64,000 bases of DNA from Thermoplasmata archaeon (GTDB lineage Archaea; Thermoplasmatota; Thermoplasmata; Thermoplasmatales; GCA-001856825). Shown here piece by piece: positions 9,298 to 17,679 of the stretch; position 1 is the stretch's first letter, and each line of letters begins with the position of its first letter. Position numbers and translations under genes: made by a program. The DNA is taken from positions 97,475-161,474 of the forward strand of contig JAKAUZ010000030.1 of the NCBI GenBank assembly GCA_021817415.1. Reading direction: 5' to 3'. The notes under the pieces were generated by a model, which did no database searches, had not been told where the DNA came from, and saw only the letters and a program-made list of their open reading frames with translations.

Positions 9298-9789
9298 ATG
9301 AGTGCGCTTAAGAGGGAACATGACACCATTTCCGGGAAAGATCCGGGGGAAGTGAAGTCGGAGCTTATTGAAAAGACATCAAGATTATACGGTCAACTAG
9401 CTAGGTCTTTCGAAGACCTTTCTACAAAAACTACGAGGCCGGACCTGAAGAAGCTCCTTATTGATTTCGCATATGAAGCGCAAGAAGATAGGACGAAAAT
9501 CGAGACGGCCATTACCGAGAAAGAACTTGAAATTGAGGTCTCTGACATTTCATATGAAATGTTCGACCACCTTGAGGAAAATTATGGGCCAGAAGATTCA
9601 GGGGAAAAGATCATAAAAAATGCAATTAATCTTTCGAATAATCTCAGGAACGTTTTCTCAATAATTTCAAGGGAATACACAGAACCATCAATAAAGGAAA
9701 TGTTTGACAAACTTCAGAAGCATGAGGTACTCAGGAAAAATGAACTGGAAGAGCTTTATGATGAAATAGTGACAAAAGGAGAATGGTAA
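9298..9789 (+). CDS. Helical ferritin-like/rubrerythrin-like protein
   Basis: A 163-aa, almost wholly alpha-helical protein rich in Glu, Lys and Asp, starting at ATG after a TATA-like region (TTAAAGAATTTATA). Helix length and layout (two helix pairs around residues 17-65 and 98-158) resemble rubrerythrin or ferritin-like four-helix bundles. Potential ligands such as EAQEDRTK and KHEVLRKNELEE occur, but a full ExxH-type diiron set is not evident, so metal binding is uncertain. It is a monocistronic gene between the PLD-like protein and a small antisense-strand membrane gene. Confidence 0.5.
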   Translation: MSALKREHDTISGKDPGEVKSELIEKTSRLYGQLARSFEDLSTKTTRPDLKKLLIDFAYEAQEDRTKIETAITEKELEIEVSDISYEMFDHLEENYGPEDSGEKIIKNAINLSNNLRNVFSIISREYTEPSIKEMFDKLQKHEVLRKNELEELYDEIVTKGEW

Positions 9790-9790
9790 C

Positions 9791-9967
9791 TCAGAACATT
9801 CCCCTAAAGAACAACACAAAATGCTTCAGAAAAGCACCAAAGTGCAATCCGACATCCTTGAAATAAATTTTCAGGGATAACCCTAAAAGGTAATAGGTGG
9901 CCATAATCATCAATCCTATGGCTGTCAGAACCAAGAACACAGATAATCTTCCAGGAGGGCCTACCAT
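9791..9967 (-). CDS. 58-aa small membrane protein (below ORF-track cutoff)
   Basis: Reading the minus strand from an ATG at 9967 gives an open frame of 58 codons to a TGA at 9791-9793. The peptide has one long hydrophobic segment (LSVFLVLTAIGLMIMATYYLLG) and a second aromatic, amphipathic one ending HFVLFFRGMF. Composition and codon use look coding and it fills the gap between two plus-strand genes exactly. No family is recognised. Confidence 0.6.
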   Translation of the reverse strand: MVGPPGRLSVFLVLTAIGLMIMATYYLLGLSLKIYFKDVGLHFGAFLKHFVLFFRGMF

Positions 9968-10041
9968 TTCAATGATATCATGGTAAACATAATATAAAAG
10001 TGTTGGGAGCTGCCACCAAGAATAGATAAGATGAAATATTT

Positions 10042-11037
10042 ATGTTCAGCAGGGATACTTCTTTGAAAAAAATGACCAAAATGAGGAACGAAATTCTGGA
10101 TGAAGAGAAGATAGTGAGGAACAACTCGAATCATATTTTTGAGAGGGCGCTGGAATTTCAGAAGATGGTCTCTGACAGGAACGTCATACTGACTGGAAGT
10201 GGTACAAGCTATCATGCTGCGCTATTCTTGAGCAGCCTTCTTCTCAGAAATGGAAAAATCAACGTACCCATCATGTCATCTGAGGTCCCCAGATCGGGAC
10301 TGCCTAAGGGAATTGTGAGAAATTCCATTTCATTCATTTTTAGTCATTCGGGGGAGGGGAAGGATGCACTGGATGCAGCTCGGTTTCTTCGAAAAAATGG
10401 TTCATACCTGGTCGGGCTCACTGATTTCAGCAGTTCCACCCTTGCGGATATATCTGATTCGCACGTTGACCTTGGTGCAGGTAAGGAGAATTCAATAGCA
10501 GCCACCAAGAGCCACGTCGTTCAGCTTCTATTCGGGAAAGCACTTGCGGAAGCGGATAGTGGCGCAGATTACCTGAGACTTGTGGATACTTTCGTCAAGG
10601 AGTTCGATAGGATAAGGAGATCGGAGAAGGATATAGTGCACCTTGCTTCCGTGCTCAAGAATAAAATAGTGGTTCTTGGAACTGGTATTGCTGTGGTCCT
10701 GGCTATGGAATGTTCCCTTAAACTGAAAGAAACGAGCGAAGTCATTTCAGAATATTATCCTGTTCGAGAATATCTTCACGGTCCGATTCAAGGAGCAAAC
10801 CCCGACTGGAGCGCCCTATTTCTATCCATGAATGAACCTGTATTTTCAAAAGTAATTAATACCGGCGCAGCTGCTCACGACATTCCCTCATTGTTCGGAA
10901 TTGAGGAAAATGTGGATGAAGTGACAGGGTATTTCAGACTTCTCCCTTACCTGCAATTGCTTTCAAATTATAAGGCAACTGAAATGGGCAAAGATCCTGA
11001 CAATCCATCGAAACTCAGCAAGGTCGTTAGGTCCTAG
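10042..11037 (+). CDS. SIS-domain sugar isomerase/deaminase (GlmS C-domain/GlmD-like)
   Basis: A 331-aa protein with two SIS domains and no glutaminase domain. Phosphosugar-binding motifs are TGSGTSYHAA and SHSGEGKDAL in the first domain. The second has the GlmS-type LKLKETSEVISEYYPVREYLHGP block, with the Glu and His used for sugar ring opening and isomerisation. Length and layout match the archaeal SIS-type glucosamine-6-phosphate deaminase GlmD as well as the isomerase half of GlmS. The nearby PIG-L deacetylase and sugar carriers favour amino-sugar catabolism (inference). The start may be the first ATG or one of the ATGs about 10 codons later. Confidence 0.72.
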   Translation: MFSRDTSLKKMTKMRNEILDEEKIVRNNSNHIFERALEFQKMVSDRNVILTGSGTSYHAALFLSSLLLRNGKINVPIMSSEVPRSGLPKGIVRNSISFIFSHSGEGKDALDAARFLRKNGSYLVGLTDFSSSTLADISDSHVDLGAGKENSIAATKSHVVQLLFGKALAEADSGADYLRLVDTFVKEFDRIRRSEKDIVHLASVLKNKIVVLGTGIAVVLAMECSLKLKETSEVISEYYPVREYLHGPIQGANPDWSALFLSMNEPVFSKVINTGAAAHDIPSLFGIEENVDEVTGYFRLLPYLQLLSNYKATEMGKDPDNPSKLSKVVRS

Positions 11038-11058
11038 GCTTAAATTCCTTAGACTTTA

Positions 11059-11880
11059 TCAGGTACCGCCAGCGTTTCTTGCCGCAAATAGACTCATTTT
11101 CCCCTCATCGCTGGTTATGCTATCGTAAATCATATTTACAACCTCCCTTGCTGAGCCGTTTAGTTCCGGGATTGTGAGAATGAAATCCCCGTGAGAATCT
11201 TTCTTGTATCTGTTGCAGATTTTTCCCCTTGTCTTGATTCCCATTGATTCCAGATCCCTCGATATTTCCTTCGTCTGGATCAGGCTGAGATCATCTTGCG
11301 TTGTGACCAGGAAGAATTTTGTATTCAGAATCTGAGACCATACTTTTTGCGCAAGGATTTTCCACTCCTCCAGCAGGTCCAGTATTTTGTCAGTATGAAG
11401 GGTATCCCTCAATTTTAGGTAGAGCCTGACGTCCCTGCTGAGATGTTCATAGAACTCTTTCTGGAGCAATATAAGATGCATTGTTGATGATGATGCAGCA
11501 GTGTCCCATACGACGTAGTCGTATTTCCCGGAGAGTTCAAGGTCTACTATGTTTGAAATCATGAATTCCTCTGCCACCCCTGGACTTTCTGAAATGTGAT
11601 CCAGTACCCAGTCGCTGACATCAAACAACTGTTTCAGAATTGTTGCAACTTCAGGTCCATACGTGTCTTTCCATCTCTGAGAAACAACTTTTTCGCTTAA
11701 CTCTATGACTTCGAGATTCCTTTCCTGTGCCGGAAATACGAACCTTAGAGAGGGCATGAAATCGCTAGACACAATCACAGTCCTTCCTCTTCCTGCCAAG
11801 GCTAGCGCCGTTGAGGAGGCCACAGTAGTCTTTCCAACCCCACCTTTCCCAACGAATGCGATTATCATTGTGGAAGGCAA
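11059..11880 (-). CDS. ArsA/GET3-like P-loop ATPase, short form
   Basis: A 273-aa ATPase with the deviant Walker A GKGGVGKTT near residue 11, an SSDFMPSLRFVF block in place of the ArsA STDPAHS motif, and a DTAASSSTMHLI switch II. It is shorter than the 388-aa ArsA at 6.5 kb and lacks the HSP20-like C-terminus. It is more diverged and may be a MinD/ArsA-type regulatory ATPase. It is monocistronic and convergent with the SIS gene. No arsenic or septum genes are adjacent, so its cargo is unknown. Confidence 0.75.
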   Translation of the reverse strand: MPSTMIIAFVGKGGVGKTTVASSTALALAGRGRTVIVSSDFMPSLRFVFPAQERNLEVIELSEKVVSQRWKDTYGPEVATILKQLFDVSDWVLDHISESPGVAEEFMISNIVDLELSGKYDYVVWDTAASSSTMHLILLQKEFYEHLSRDVRLYLKLRDTLHTDKILDLLEEWKILAQKVWSQILNTKFFLVTTQDDLSLIQTKEISRDLESMGIKTRGKICNRYKKDSHGDFILTIPELNGSAREVVNMIYDSITSDEGKMSLFAARNAGGT

Positions 11881-12503
11881 TCATTTGCTTATATTATTGT
11901 CCTTCCTCTTGAAGTCAAAGTATCTTCTTTTCAAGGAACCATCACCAGCTACAAGGGGTCCCTGCGAATTAGGTCATAATTGGAGCGGATCTTTCACCGT
12001 TAAATGGAGCGCTCATCAGTTTCGTAGTTCTGACCACGAATTCCGGAGACCTTTATTCGGGGACTGCAATGAATAGGACTTTCAGATTCCTGATAATGAG
12101 CTTTGACGCAACAATTGTGGGAACCGAAACTGCCACCAGTGTCACGACCTCTGCAATCAGAGAGACGAACAGGATGCAGATATCGATTTCAGTGCATTCA
12201 GGTCACGCCCCCACATAAATTTATCAACTAGGTCAACCCTTCTAATAGTGGTTACTGCACCAACCCCCCTCGGGAATGAAGCGTCGGGCAAAGTTGTGAA
12301 TTCTTGGGAAAAATGGAAACGCCAGATCAAAATGAGTGAAGCCGCTGCTTCAAGTGGATTTGTATCTGAGGCTTAAGTCACTCTTTTTATTGATATTTTG
12401 GAAAATTGGCAGTCCTATGTAAAGACAGGAGCCTGTTCTTGTTTGCCGTCTGAGTAATATTAAAGCAAGTTTATTTACATTCCATTGGTATATTTCTAAT
12501 TGC
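11881..12503. other. Intergenic gap with small coding-like fragments
   Basis: About 620 bases without an ORF above 60 codons except an antisense shadow. On the plus strand an ATG-started 40-codon stretch near 12.1 kb and a GTG-started 42-codon ORF (12248-12376, peptide with SWEKWKRQIK) look weakly coding and may be gene remnants. The final 100 bases carry AT-rich promoter-like sequence (AAGTTTATTTACATT) ahead of the glycosidase ATG. Confidence 0.4.
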
Positions 12504-14105
12504 ATGAGTAAAACTATAGTTACATCTCCTGATGAACAGACTCCCCCTGACTTCGTTGGAGGAAACTATCATATTTCAATATCCGGGCAGGGAAATGTCA
12601 CAAAAATATGCTTCCTTCTGTCAAATGGCAATGCTCTTTTTTGTTTCAGGATTGATGATTTGTTCAGCAGAAACATGGAGGGTTTCATTGATTTTAGTTC
12701 AATGGAACTAAATAGAATATATGTCCCACCTCATGTCCCAGGCATCATCGTAGCCAAAGATATCTTCGGCAATCCAAGAAATGTTAAGGGATTCACAAGA
12801 ATATTCTGGGATGTGGAACGGAAGGTAAAGCAGATCAATACAAAATGGTCAAGTTTTCCAACATATTATTCCGAATTTGGTTCATTGAATCCTTCGATTT
12901 CTTTCTTGGTGAATGAAGGATTTGTGTACATATCGGTCGGAGAAACTGTCGAAAGGTCTGTTTTGAACAGTATTTCAACTGCAAGAAAGGAGCTGAGTGC
13001 AATCTTGGGCGAAACCAGACAATTTTATTCCAGGACAAGACGAATTTTTCAGAGCGCCGATGCAAATTCAAACGCCGTGCTTTCCTGTTTCCTCTCTAAC
13101 TCGGACACTGTCGACACCCACAGTGTTCTCCCTCTCGCATCAAAGAGCCCCCATTACTACGTTTCTGCTGGTTCCTGGGCGCGGGATCTGATACTCTGGA
13201 ATTTTCCCTGCATTTACAATTGTGATCCTTCACGCGGGAAGCAGGTACTCAGGAATTCTATTGAAATATTCATGAAGAATCCTGGGATTCATGCCCTGTA
13301 TGTCGATGGCAGGGTGCTTTATGACGGATTCGAACTTGATCAATTGGCTTCAATCATTCATGGACTTGAGATCGGGAAAGTGATAGGTGTTTATGATGAG
13401 TCAGAAATAGACGAGCGTTTGGAGTTGATACTGGAAGTCATGAAAAAATGGAAGGGCAAGAATACAGACCTTTACGGAACTGAACTGAATTCATCAGATG
13501 ATCCTGTCAGCTACCCCTACGTCACTTACAACAACGCTCTGCTTTCGACTGCACTCCTCCGCCTTGGAAAGGTTGTTGGTGAGTCATCAGATGTTCTGCA
13601 GACAAAAGGGAAAAAGATAAGGGATTCCATATTCGAAAAATTGGTAGTTGACCAGAGATTAGTCTATTCTTCTGATTTGGAAGGAAGGTACGAATTCTAT
13701 GACGATCCAACCGGAAGTTTATTTTCACTGCCCTTGATGGAATTCTTGGGAATGGATGATAAGGTATTCCTGAATACTAAGAGATGGATAGAATCTCCCG
13801 GTAACACATACTACATCCACGGTAGATATCCTGGATTGTCCAACGTGCACGTTAAGCATCCCTGGAGTTTCTATCTTTACTGGAAGAAGATGCTTGGTGA
13901 TGACGTGGAAATACCATCGATGGATTCAGGTCTGAGCTGCGAAACGTACGACGAGAATACAGGCATGTGCGCAACAGGGATTCATTTCCCTGGGGCATCT
14001 TGTGTTCGAGCATTATCTTCCATGGGGGATGTGCAACTGGATGACCATAGAAGATTCAAGCACATACTTGGATTCACACTTTTCATTCCCGAAGACAAGG
14101 AATGA
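12504..14105 (+). CDS. Six-hairpin glycosidase-like protein
   Basis: A 533-aa cytosolic protein. An N-terminal beta-rich part (about residues 1-180) is followed by an (alpha/alpha)6-barrel-like region with SAGSWARDLILW, recalling the W-x-RD substrate-site motif of six-hairpin glycosidases (GH15, GH63, GH125, glycogen debranching types), then YVTYNNALLSTALLRLGKV and a late HVKHPWSFYLYWKK block. The exact GH family and linkage cannot be assigned by eye. No signal peptide is visible, so it would act on sugars imported by the GPH carriers encoded just downstream. A TATA-like TTTATTTACATT lies about 35 bases before the ATG. Confidence 0.6.
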   Translation: MSKTIVTSPDEQTPPDFVGGNYHISISGQGNVTKICFLLSNGNALFCFRIDDLFSRNMEGFIDFSSMELNRIYVPPHVPGIIVAKDIFGNPRNVKGFTRIFWDVERKVKQINTKWSSFPTYYSEFGSLNPSISFLVNEGFVYISVGETVERSVLNSISTARKELSAILGETRQFYSRTRRIFQSADANSNAVLSCFLSNSDTVDTHSVLPLASKSPHYYVSAGSWARDLILWNFPCIYNCDPSRGKQVLRNSIEIFMKNPGIHALYVDGRVLYDGFELDQLASIIHGLEIGKVIGVYDESEIDERLELILEVMKKWKGKNTDLYGTELNSSDDPVSYPYVTYNNALLSTALLRLGKVVGESSDVLQTKGKKIRDSIFEKLVVDQRLVYSSDLEGRYEFYDDPTGSLFSLPLMEFLGMDDKVFLNTKRWIESPGNTYYIHGRYPGLSNVHVKHPWSFYLYWKKMLGDDVEIPSMDSGLSCETYDENTGMCATGIHFPGASCVRALSSMGDVQLDDHRRFKHILGFTLFIPEDKE

Positions 14106-14168
14106 GTGCTCTATTAATCACTAGGGCTATGAACTCTTCCTGTGCACTTTGCCAGATTTGCCTACCCC

Positions 14169-15488
14169 TTATTTGTGGACCAGTGAAGAATGTACCTTGT
14201 GTTCCTTGAGTGGAACTGCAAAAAATGTCAACGATGTGGCAATAACAGCTAATCCAGCTATTATGCCCAACAATCCTATGAATACTGCATTTCCTGAAGG
14301 AGAATAAATGAATGTTATCCACAGTCCTAGAACGAATCCAGAAAGAGACGATGGTATTCGTTCCAGGAAACCCTGTACGCCAAAATACATCGCCTCCCTC
14401 CTGTATCCCGTTATCTCTTCGTCTTCGTCTATTATTTCGCTTATTATTGCGTTCGGGAGAATGAAATATGAAGTGAGGCCAAGTCCCGACAGTACCATTA
14501 TCGCAAGCAGTACGTATATTCTAAGATTAACAGGTAGAAATATGAGGAAGAAAATCAGTGTGAATGAAATTCCAAGAATGAAAGTGAAAACTATGAAACT
14601 CCTCTTTTCTCCCCTCCGTTCTGTAAACCGCACCAGTAAGGGTGAGAATATGACTGCAAAGATCACTGCAAGTAGCGTAAATAATCCTATATAATCCTTG
14701 TAATTGGGGTTGTTTGGGAATACGAGGTCCTCCACAATGTATGCCAAGGCAGAAACAATGAAATAGAAACCGAACTGGAAAAAGAGGTACGCAATTATGT
14801 ATCTGTTGAAAGTCCTGTTCCTGAATGTCTGTACAAAGGCCCTTGCAATCGTATAGTCTGCAGGCAATTTTGAAGGTTGAGCTTTTTCACGAGTTGCATA
14901 GATGACCAGAAGGAAGACAACGAGCATTATTATGGTGAGAACGGTAGAAATGGCCTGGATGCTCTCGCCCTCTGCAAACATTATGACAGGTATAAGTGAT
15001 GCTAGAATCAGTCCTGCTATTGAAAAATATGCCATTATTGTGGTCAATCTTACCCTGTCCCTGGAAGTATCAGCTATTTCCGGTATAAGCGCAAGATATG
15101 GAGCTACAACATATGCAAAGAAGAAGTTGAATCCCATGAGCATTAATGTGAGAACTGCAACTCCTTCCAGTCCCCTGCCGATAGGTATCCATATGAAGAA
15201 GAAGAAAAAGAGGAGAGGCACCAATCCAGAGATTATGAAGAATTTTCTTCTACCAAGTTTTGATGAAGATTTGTCGCTCCAATTCCCGATGAACGGGTTT
15301 GCAACTGCCTGAATCAAGGTTCCTAGAAGATAGGCTATTCCAACAAGATATGAAGGAAGTATTTCCACTCCCTGGGATGGAGCGTAGTATATGAAGAGAT
15401 AAGATGACAGGAAGAAAGCCGGCAGCGTGTATCCCAAATTCCCAGTTGAATAGAGTATCTTCCTGGCGGTGGAGATGTGGTAGGTCAT
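14169..15488 (-). CDS. GPH-family (MelB-like) sugar:cation symporter, copy 2
   Basis: A 439-aa, 12-helix MFS protein of the glycoside-pentoside-hexuronide family: FIGNWSDKSSSKLGRRKFF is the loop 2-3 motif and ISEIIDEDEEITGYRREAMYFG the conserved central motif. It overlaps the preceding GPH gene by 4 bases (ATGA type), so they are translationally coupled. In an operon with a PIG-L deacetylase and near GH1 and another glycosidase, it likely imports oligosaccharides or amino sugars. The two adjacent GPH copies are diverged and may form a pair with different substrates. Confidence 0.85.
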   Translation of the reverse strand: MTYHISTARKILYSTGNLGYTLPAFFLSSYLFIYYAPSQGVEILPSYLVGIAYLLGTLIQAVANPFIGNWSDKSSSKLGRRKFFIISGLVPLLFFFFFIWIPIGRGLEGVAVLTLMLMGFNFFFAYVVAPYLALIPEIADTSRDRVRLTTIMAYFSIAGLILASLIPVIMFAEGESIQAISTVLTIIMLVVFLLVIYATREKAQPSKLPADYTIARAFVQTFRNRTFNRYIIAYLFFQFGFYFIVSALAYIVEDLVFPNNPNYKDYIGLFTLLAVIFAVIFSPLLVRFTERRGEKRSFIVFTFILGISFTLIFFLIFLPVNLRIYVLLAIMVLSGLGLTSYFILPNAIISEIIDEDEEITGYRREAMYFGVQGFLERIPSSLSGFVLGLWITFIYSPSGNAVFIGLLGIIAGLAVIATSLTFFAVPLKEHKVHSSLVHK

Positions 15489-16786
15489 TCCTTGAGACCT
15501 TCCTTCAATGGAACCCTTGTGAAAATTATGACCATCACAATTGCCGATAACGCCGATATAACTGGCAGCAATTTCATCCCGAAATTCAAATTAGCTGCGA
15601 ATAATGTGACGTATACTCCGATGAAGAACCCTGACAATGAGTATGGTATTCTTTCAATCAGGCCCTGCATCCCAAAATAAAAACCTTCCCTCCTGAATCC
15701 AGTGTTGACTTCGTCCTCGTCTATTATGTCAGCCAATACAGCATAGGTCAGTATGAGTGGAGATGTCGCTCCCATCCCCACTATTGCAAGAACAGGTATC
15801 AGCTCCAGTATCGAATTCGGGGGGATGACTGGAAGTATGAAGAGTCCAATTGCCAGCATTAGAGAGAAGAATACCATTGCCTTCTTCTTCCCATATCTTT
15901 TAGAAACAAACATTGTCAGTGGGGAGAAAATGGCCACAAAAATAAACACTATAGCAAGCATGTAAGAAGCAAATGCTTCATAAGCAGTGGTGGAACTTCC
16001 GGGGAGAACCACTGCCCCTGCATAGTAGGTGAGAGCACCAATAAAAGAGTATATCCCGAATATCAGGAAAACATAAGAAGCCATGTAGATCATGAATGTC
16101 TTATTCCTTGCAGTTGCGATAAATGCATCTTTCAGGTTAAACGATTTTGGCGAAAATTGCTGGAATTTTTCCTTGATGGTCAGAAGAGGTATGAGGAAGG
16201 AAACGGCCATTATGGCGGAGATAAGAGATACTATGGCAAAGAGGGAGTATCCCTTTCCAACCAGTATGCCAACAAGAGTGAGAAGGATTATAACTGATGC
16301 TATTGTAAAATATGCACTCACTGACAACAGTTTGACCCTGTCCTGGGATGTCAGTGAAATCTCTGGTATCATTGCAAGATAAGGCAGGACAACAAACGTA
16401 TAGAAGAAGTTGAAAATCGCGAAATCTATCAGGAGATAGATGAAATTGGCAGTTTGGAGGGTAGAGATGGGTCTGAATAGCAGGGCATAGGATAGTACCA
16501 ATGGAACTGTTCCCATAAGCAGGAACGGTCTCCTCCTTCCCAGTTTCCACACTAGTTTATCGCTGATTTGCCCTACAAAGGGATTCGATATTGCCTGGAC
16601 TAGTACCCCTATTGCAAAGGCTGCTCCAATAAGTTCTCTTTTCAGTAATACTGTACCTCCGATAGGGGCGTAAATTGCCCAGATGTATATCAGCAGATAG
16701 GTGGGAATATTTACACCGATCTGTCCAAAACTATACGATATCTTCCTGGATAATGGCAGGATCTTTTGATCCGCGCCATTCACCAC
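15485..16786 (-). CDS. GPH-family (MelB-like) sugar:cation symporter, copy 1
   Basis: A 433-aa, 12-helix membrane carrier. Family motifs are FVGQISDKLVWKLGRRRPF after helix 2 and LADIIDEDEVNTGFRREGFYFG in the second half. Its start overlaps the end of the PIG-L deacetylase gene by 7 bases, and its end overlaps the second GPH gene by 4. The operon order deacetylase, carrier, carrier implies uptake of the deacetylase's substrate or a related glycoside. The cation used cannot be read from the sequence; in an acidophile a proton is likely (inference). Confidence 0.85.
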   Translation of the reverse strand: MVNGADQKILPLSRKISYSFGQIGVNIPTYLLIYIWAIYAPIGGTVLLKRELIGAAFAIGVLVQAISNPFVGQISDKLVWKLGRRRPFLLMGTVPLVLSYALLFRPISTLQTANFIYLLIDFAIFNFFYTFVVLPYLAMIPEISLTSQDRVKLLSVSAYFTIASVIILLTLVGILVGKGYSLFAIVSLISAIMAVSFLIPLLTIKEKFQQFSPKSFNLKDAFIATARNKTFMIYMASYVFLIFGIYSFIGALTYYAGAVVLPGSSTTAYEAFASYMLAIVFIFVAIFSPLTMFVSKRYGKKKAMVFFSLMLAIGLFILPVIPPNSILELIPVLAIVGMGATSPLILTYAVLADIIDEDEVNTGFRREGFYFGMQGLIERIPYSLSGFFIGVYVTLFAANLNFGMKLLPVISALSAIVMVIIFTRVPLKEGLKE

Positions 16787-17532
16787 GGTTGCATTCCCCC
16801 TAGGATATTTACGTGAAGCTCATGCTGGTACAAAACTCTGAATGGCTCACCACATTTCGATCCAATTCTTGAACCCACCAGTTCGCCAAGTGAAGTGATC
16901 AGGTCTATTGCGTCTTCGTTAAATTGAGATGCATGACATTCCAGTGCCCTTCTCTTGTACGTGTCGAAACTCATACAGTTGAAAATCACATTGGGCCTGT
17001 TGGTCCCACCAAGGGCAACTGCAGGTGCACTCGAATTAGGTATTCCTTTTCCTATATTTGGGAATTCGAAGAATAAAACTGACTGCAACACTGCCATTCC
17101 TGTGGAGATATGATCAGGATGCACCTCCATTTCCAGAAACGGATCGACCGTAACAACCAGATCAGGTTGGAATTTCCTCATTTTTTCGAGGAGGGTATCC
17201 CTGAGTACGCTCGGTGATGGGACCTCTGTGTCCTTAAATCCAAGGAATTCCATCTCCCTGATGCCAAGTGCTTTTATTGCCTCCTTTTGTTCTCCCATTC
17301 TGATTTCAGCGACTTTCTCCTCCTCCATATCCTTGGCGCCCTTCCTGCCGTCACTTACGAGAATCAATTTTACATGAGCCCCTGAGTGGACCCTTTGCGA
17401 TAGAAATGCTCCCGCGATAAGTTCAGAGTCATCTGGATGCGGGGAAATCGCCAAAATTCTTGAAGATGCTGATAGAGTGGCCAGCTTCGTGTCATCCAGT
17501 TCTAGGGAACGAAGATAGCTGCTGAATTCCAT
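16780..17532 (-). CDS. PIG-L/LmbE-family N-acetylglucosaminyl deacetylase
   Basis: A 250-aa zinc-dependent deacetylase. The PHPDDSELIAGA motif (residues about 31-42) supplies the His-Asp pair for Zn and the catalytic Asp, and VHPDHISTG near residue 140 supplies the third Zn ligand region. PIG-L enzymes remove acetyl from GlcNAc groups; in archaea the family includes the diacetylchitobiose deacetylase Dac. Context with two sugar carriers and a SIS-type isomerase/deaminase 6 kb away favours catabolic use. A TATA-like AAATATAAA lies about 25-30 bases before the ATG, so a leaderless operon promoter is likely. Confidence 0.82.
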   Translation of the reverse strand: MEFSSYLRSLELDDTKLATLSASSRILAISPHPDDSELIAGAFLSQRVHSGAHVKLILVSDGRKGAKDMEEEKVAEIRMGEQKEAIKALGIREMEFLGFKDTEVPSPSVLRDTLLEKMRKFQPDLVVTVDPFLEMEVHPDHISTGMAVLQSVLFFEFPNIGKGIPNSSAPAVALGGTNRPNVIFNCMSFDTYKRRALECHASQFNEDAIDLITSLGELVGSRIGSKCGEPFRVLYQHELHVNILGGMQPW

Positions 17533-17679
17533 CTGTGAATATAAAACGATTCTACATTTATATTTTCGCTGAAATTTGGCAAATAAATTTTACGTCCATA
17601 TAATGATTGGAGTCGGCTCAAATCTGCTTTTCCTTACTCATAGGAAAAGTAGAAAATAGTATAATCAATTCCTGGAAGT
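17533..17679. promoter_or_regulatory. Divergent promoter region with 8-bp inverted repeat
   Basis: This region lies between the deacetylase operon and the GH1 gene. On the minus strand AAATATAAA stands about 25-30 bases from the deacetylase ATG. At 17627-17649 CTTTTCCT and AGGAAAAG form a perfect inverted repeat with a 7-base spacer, ending 30 bases before the GH1 ATG. That is a plausible operator position for a sugar-responsive regulator. No regulator gene is adjacent. Confidence 0.5.

Noticed and set aside
14308-16382. Plus-strand ORFs of 70-136 codons across the two GPH genes
   Set aside because: They are antisense shadows of membrane protein genes, rich in Ser, Ile, Met and Lys from reverse hydrophobic codons, with no family resemblance.
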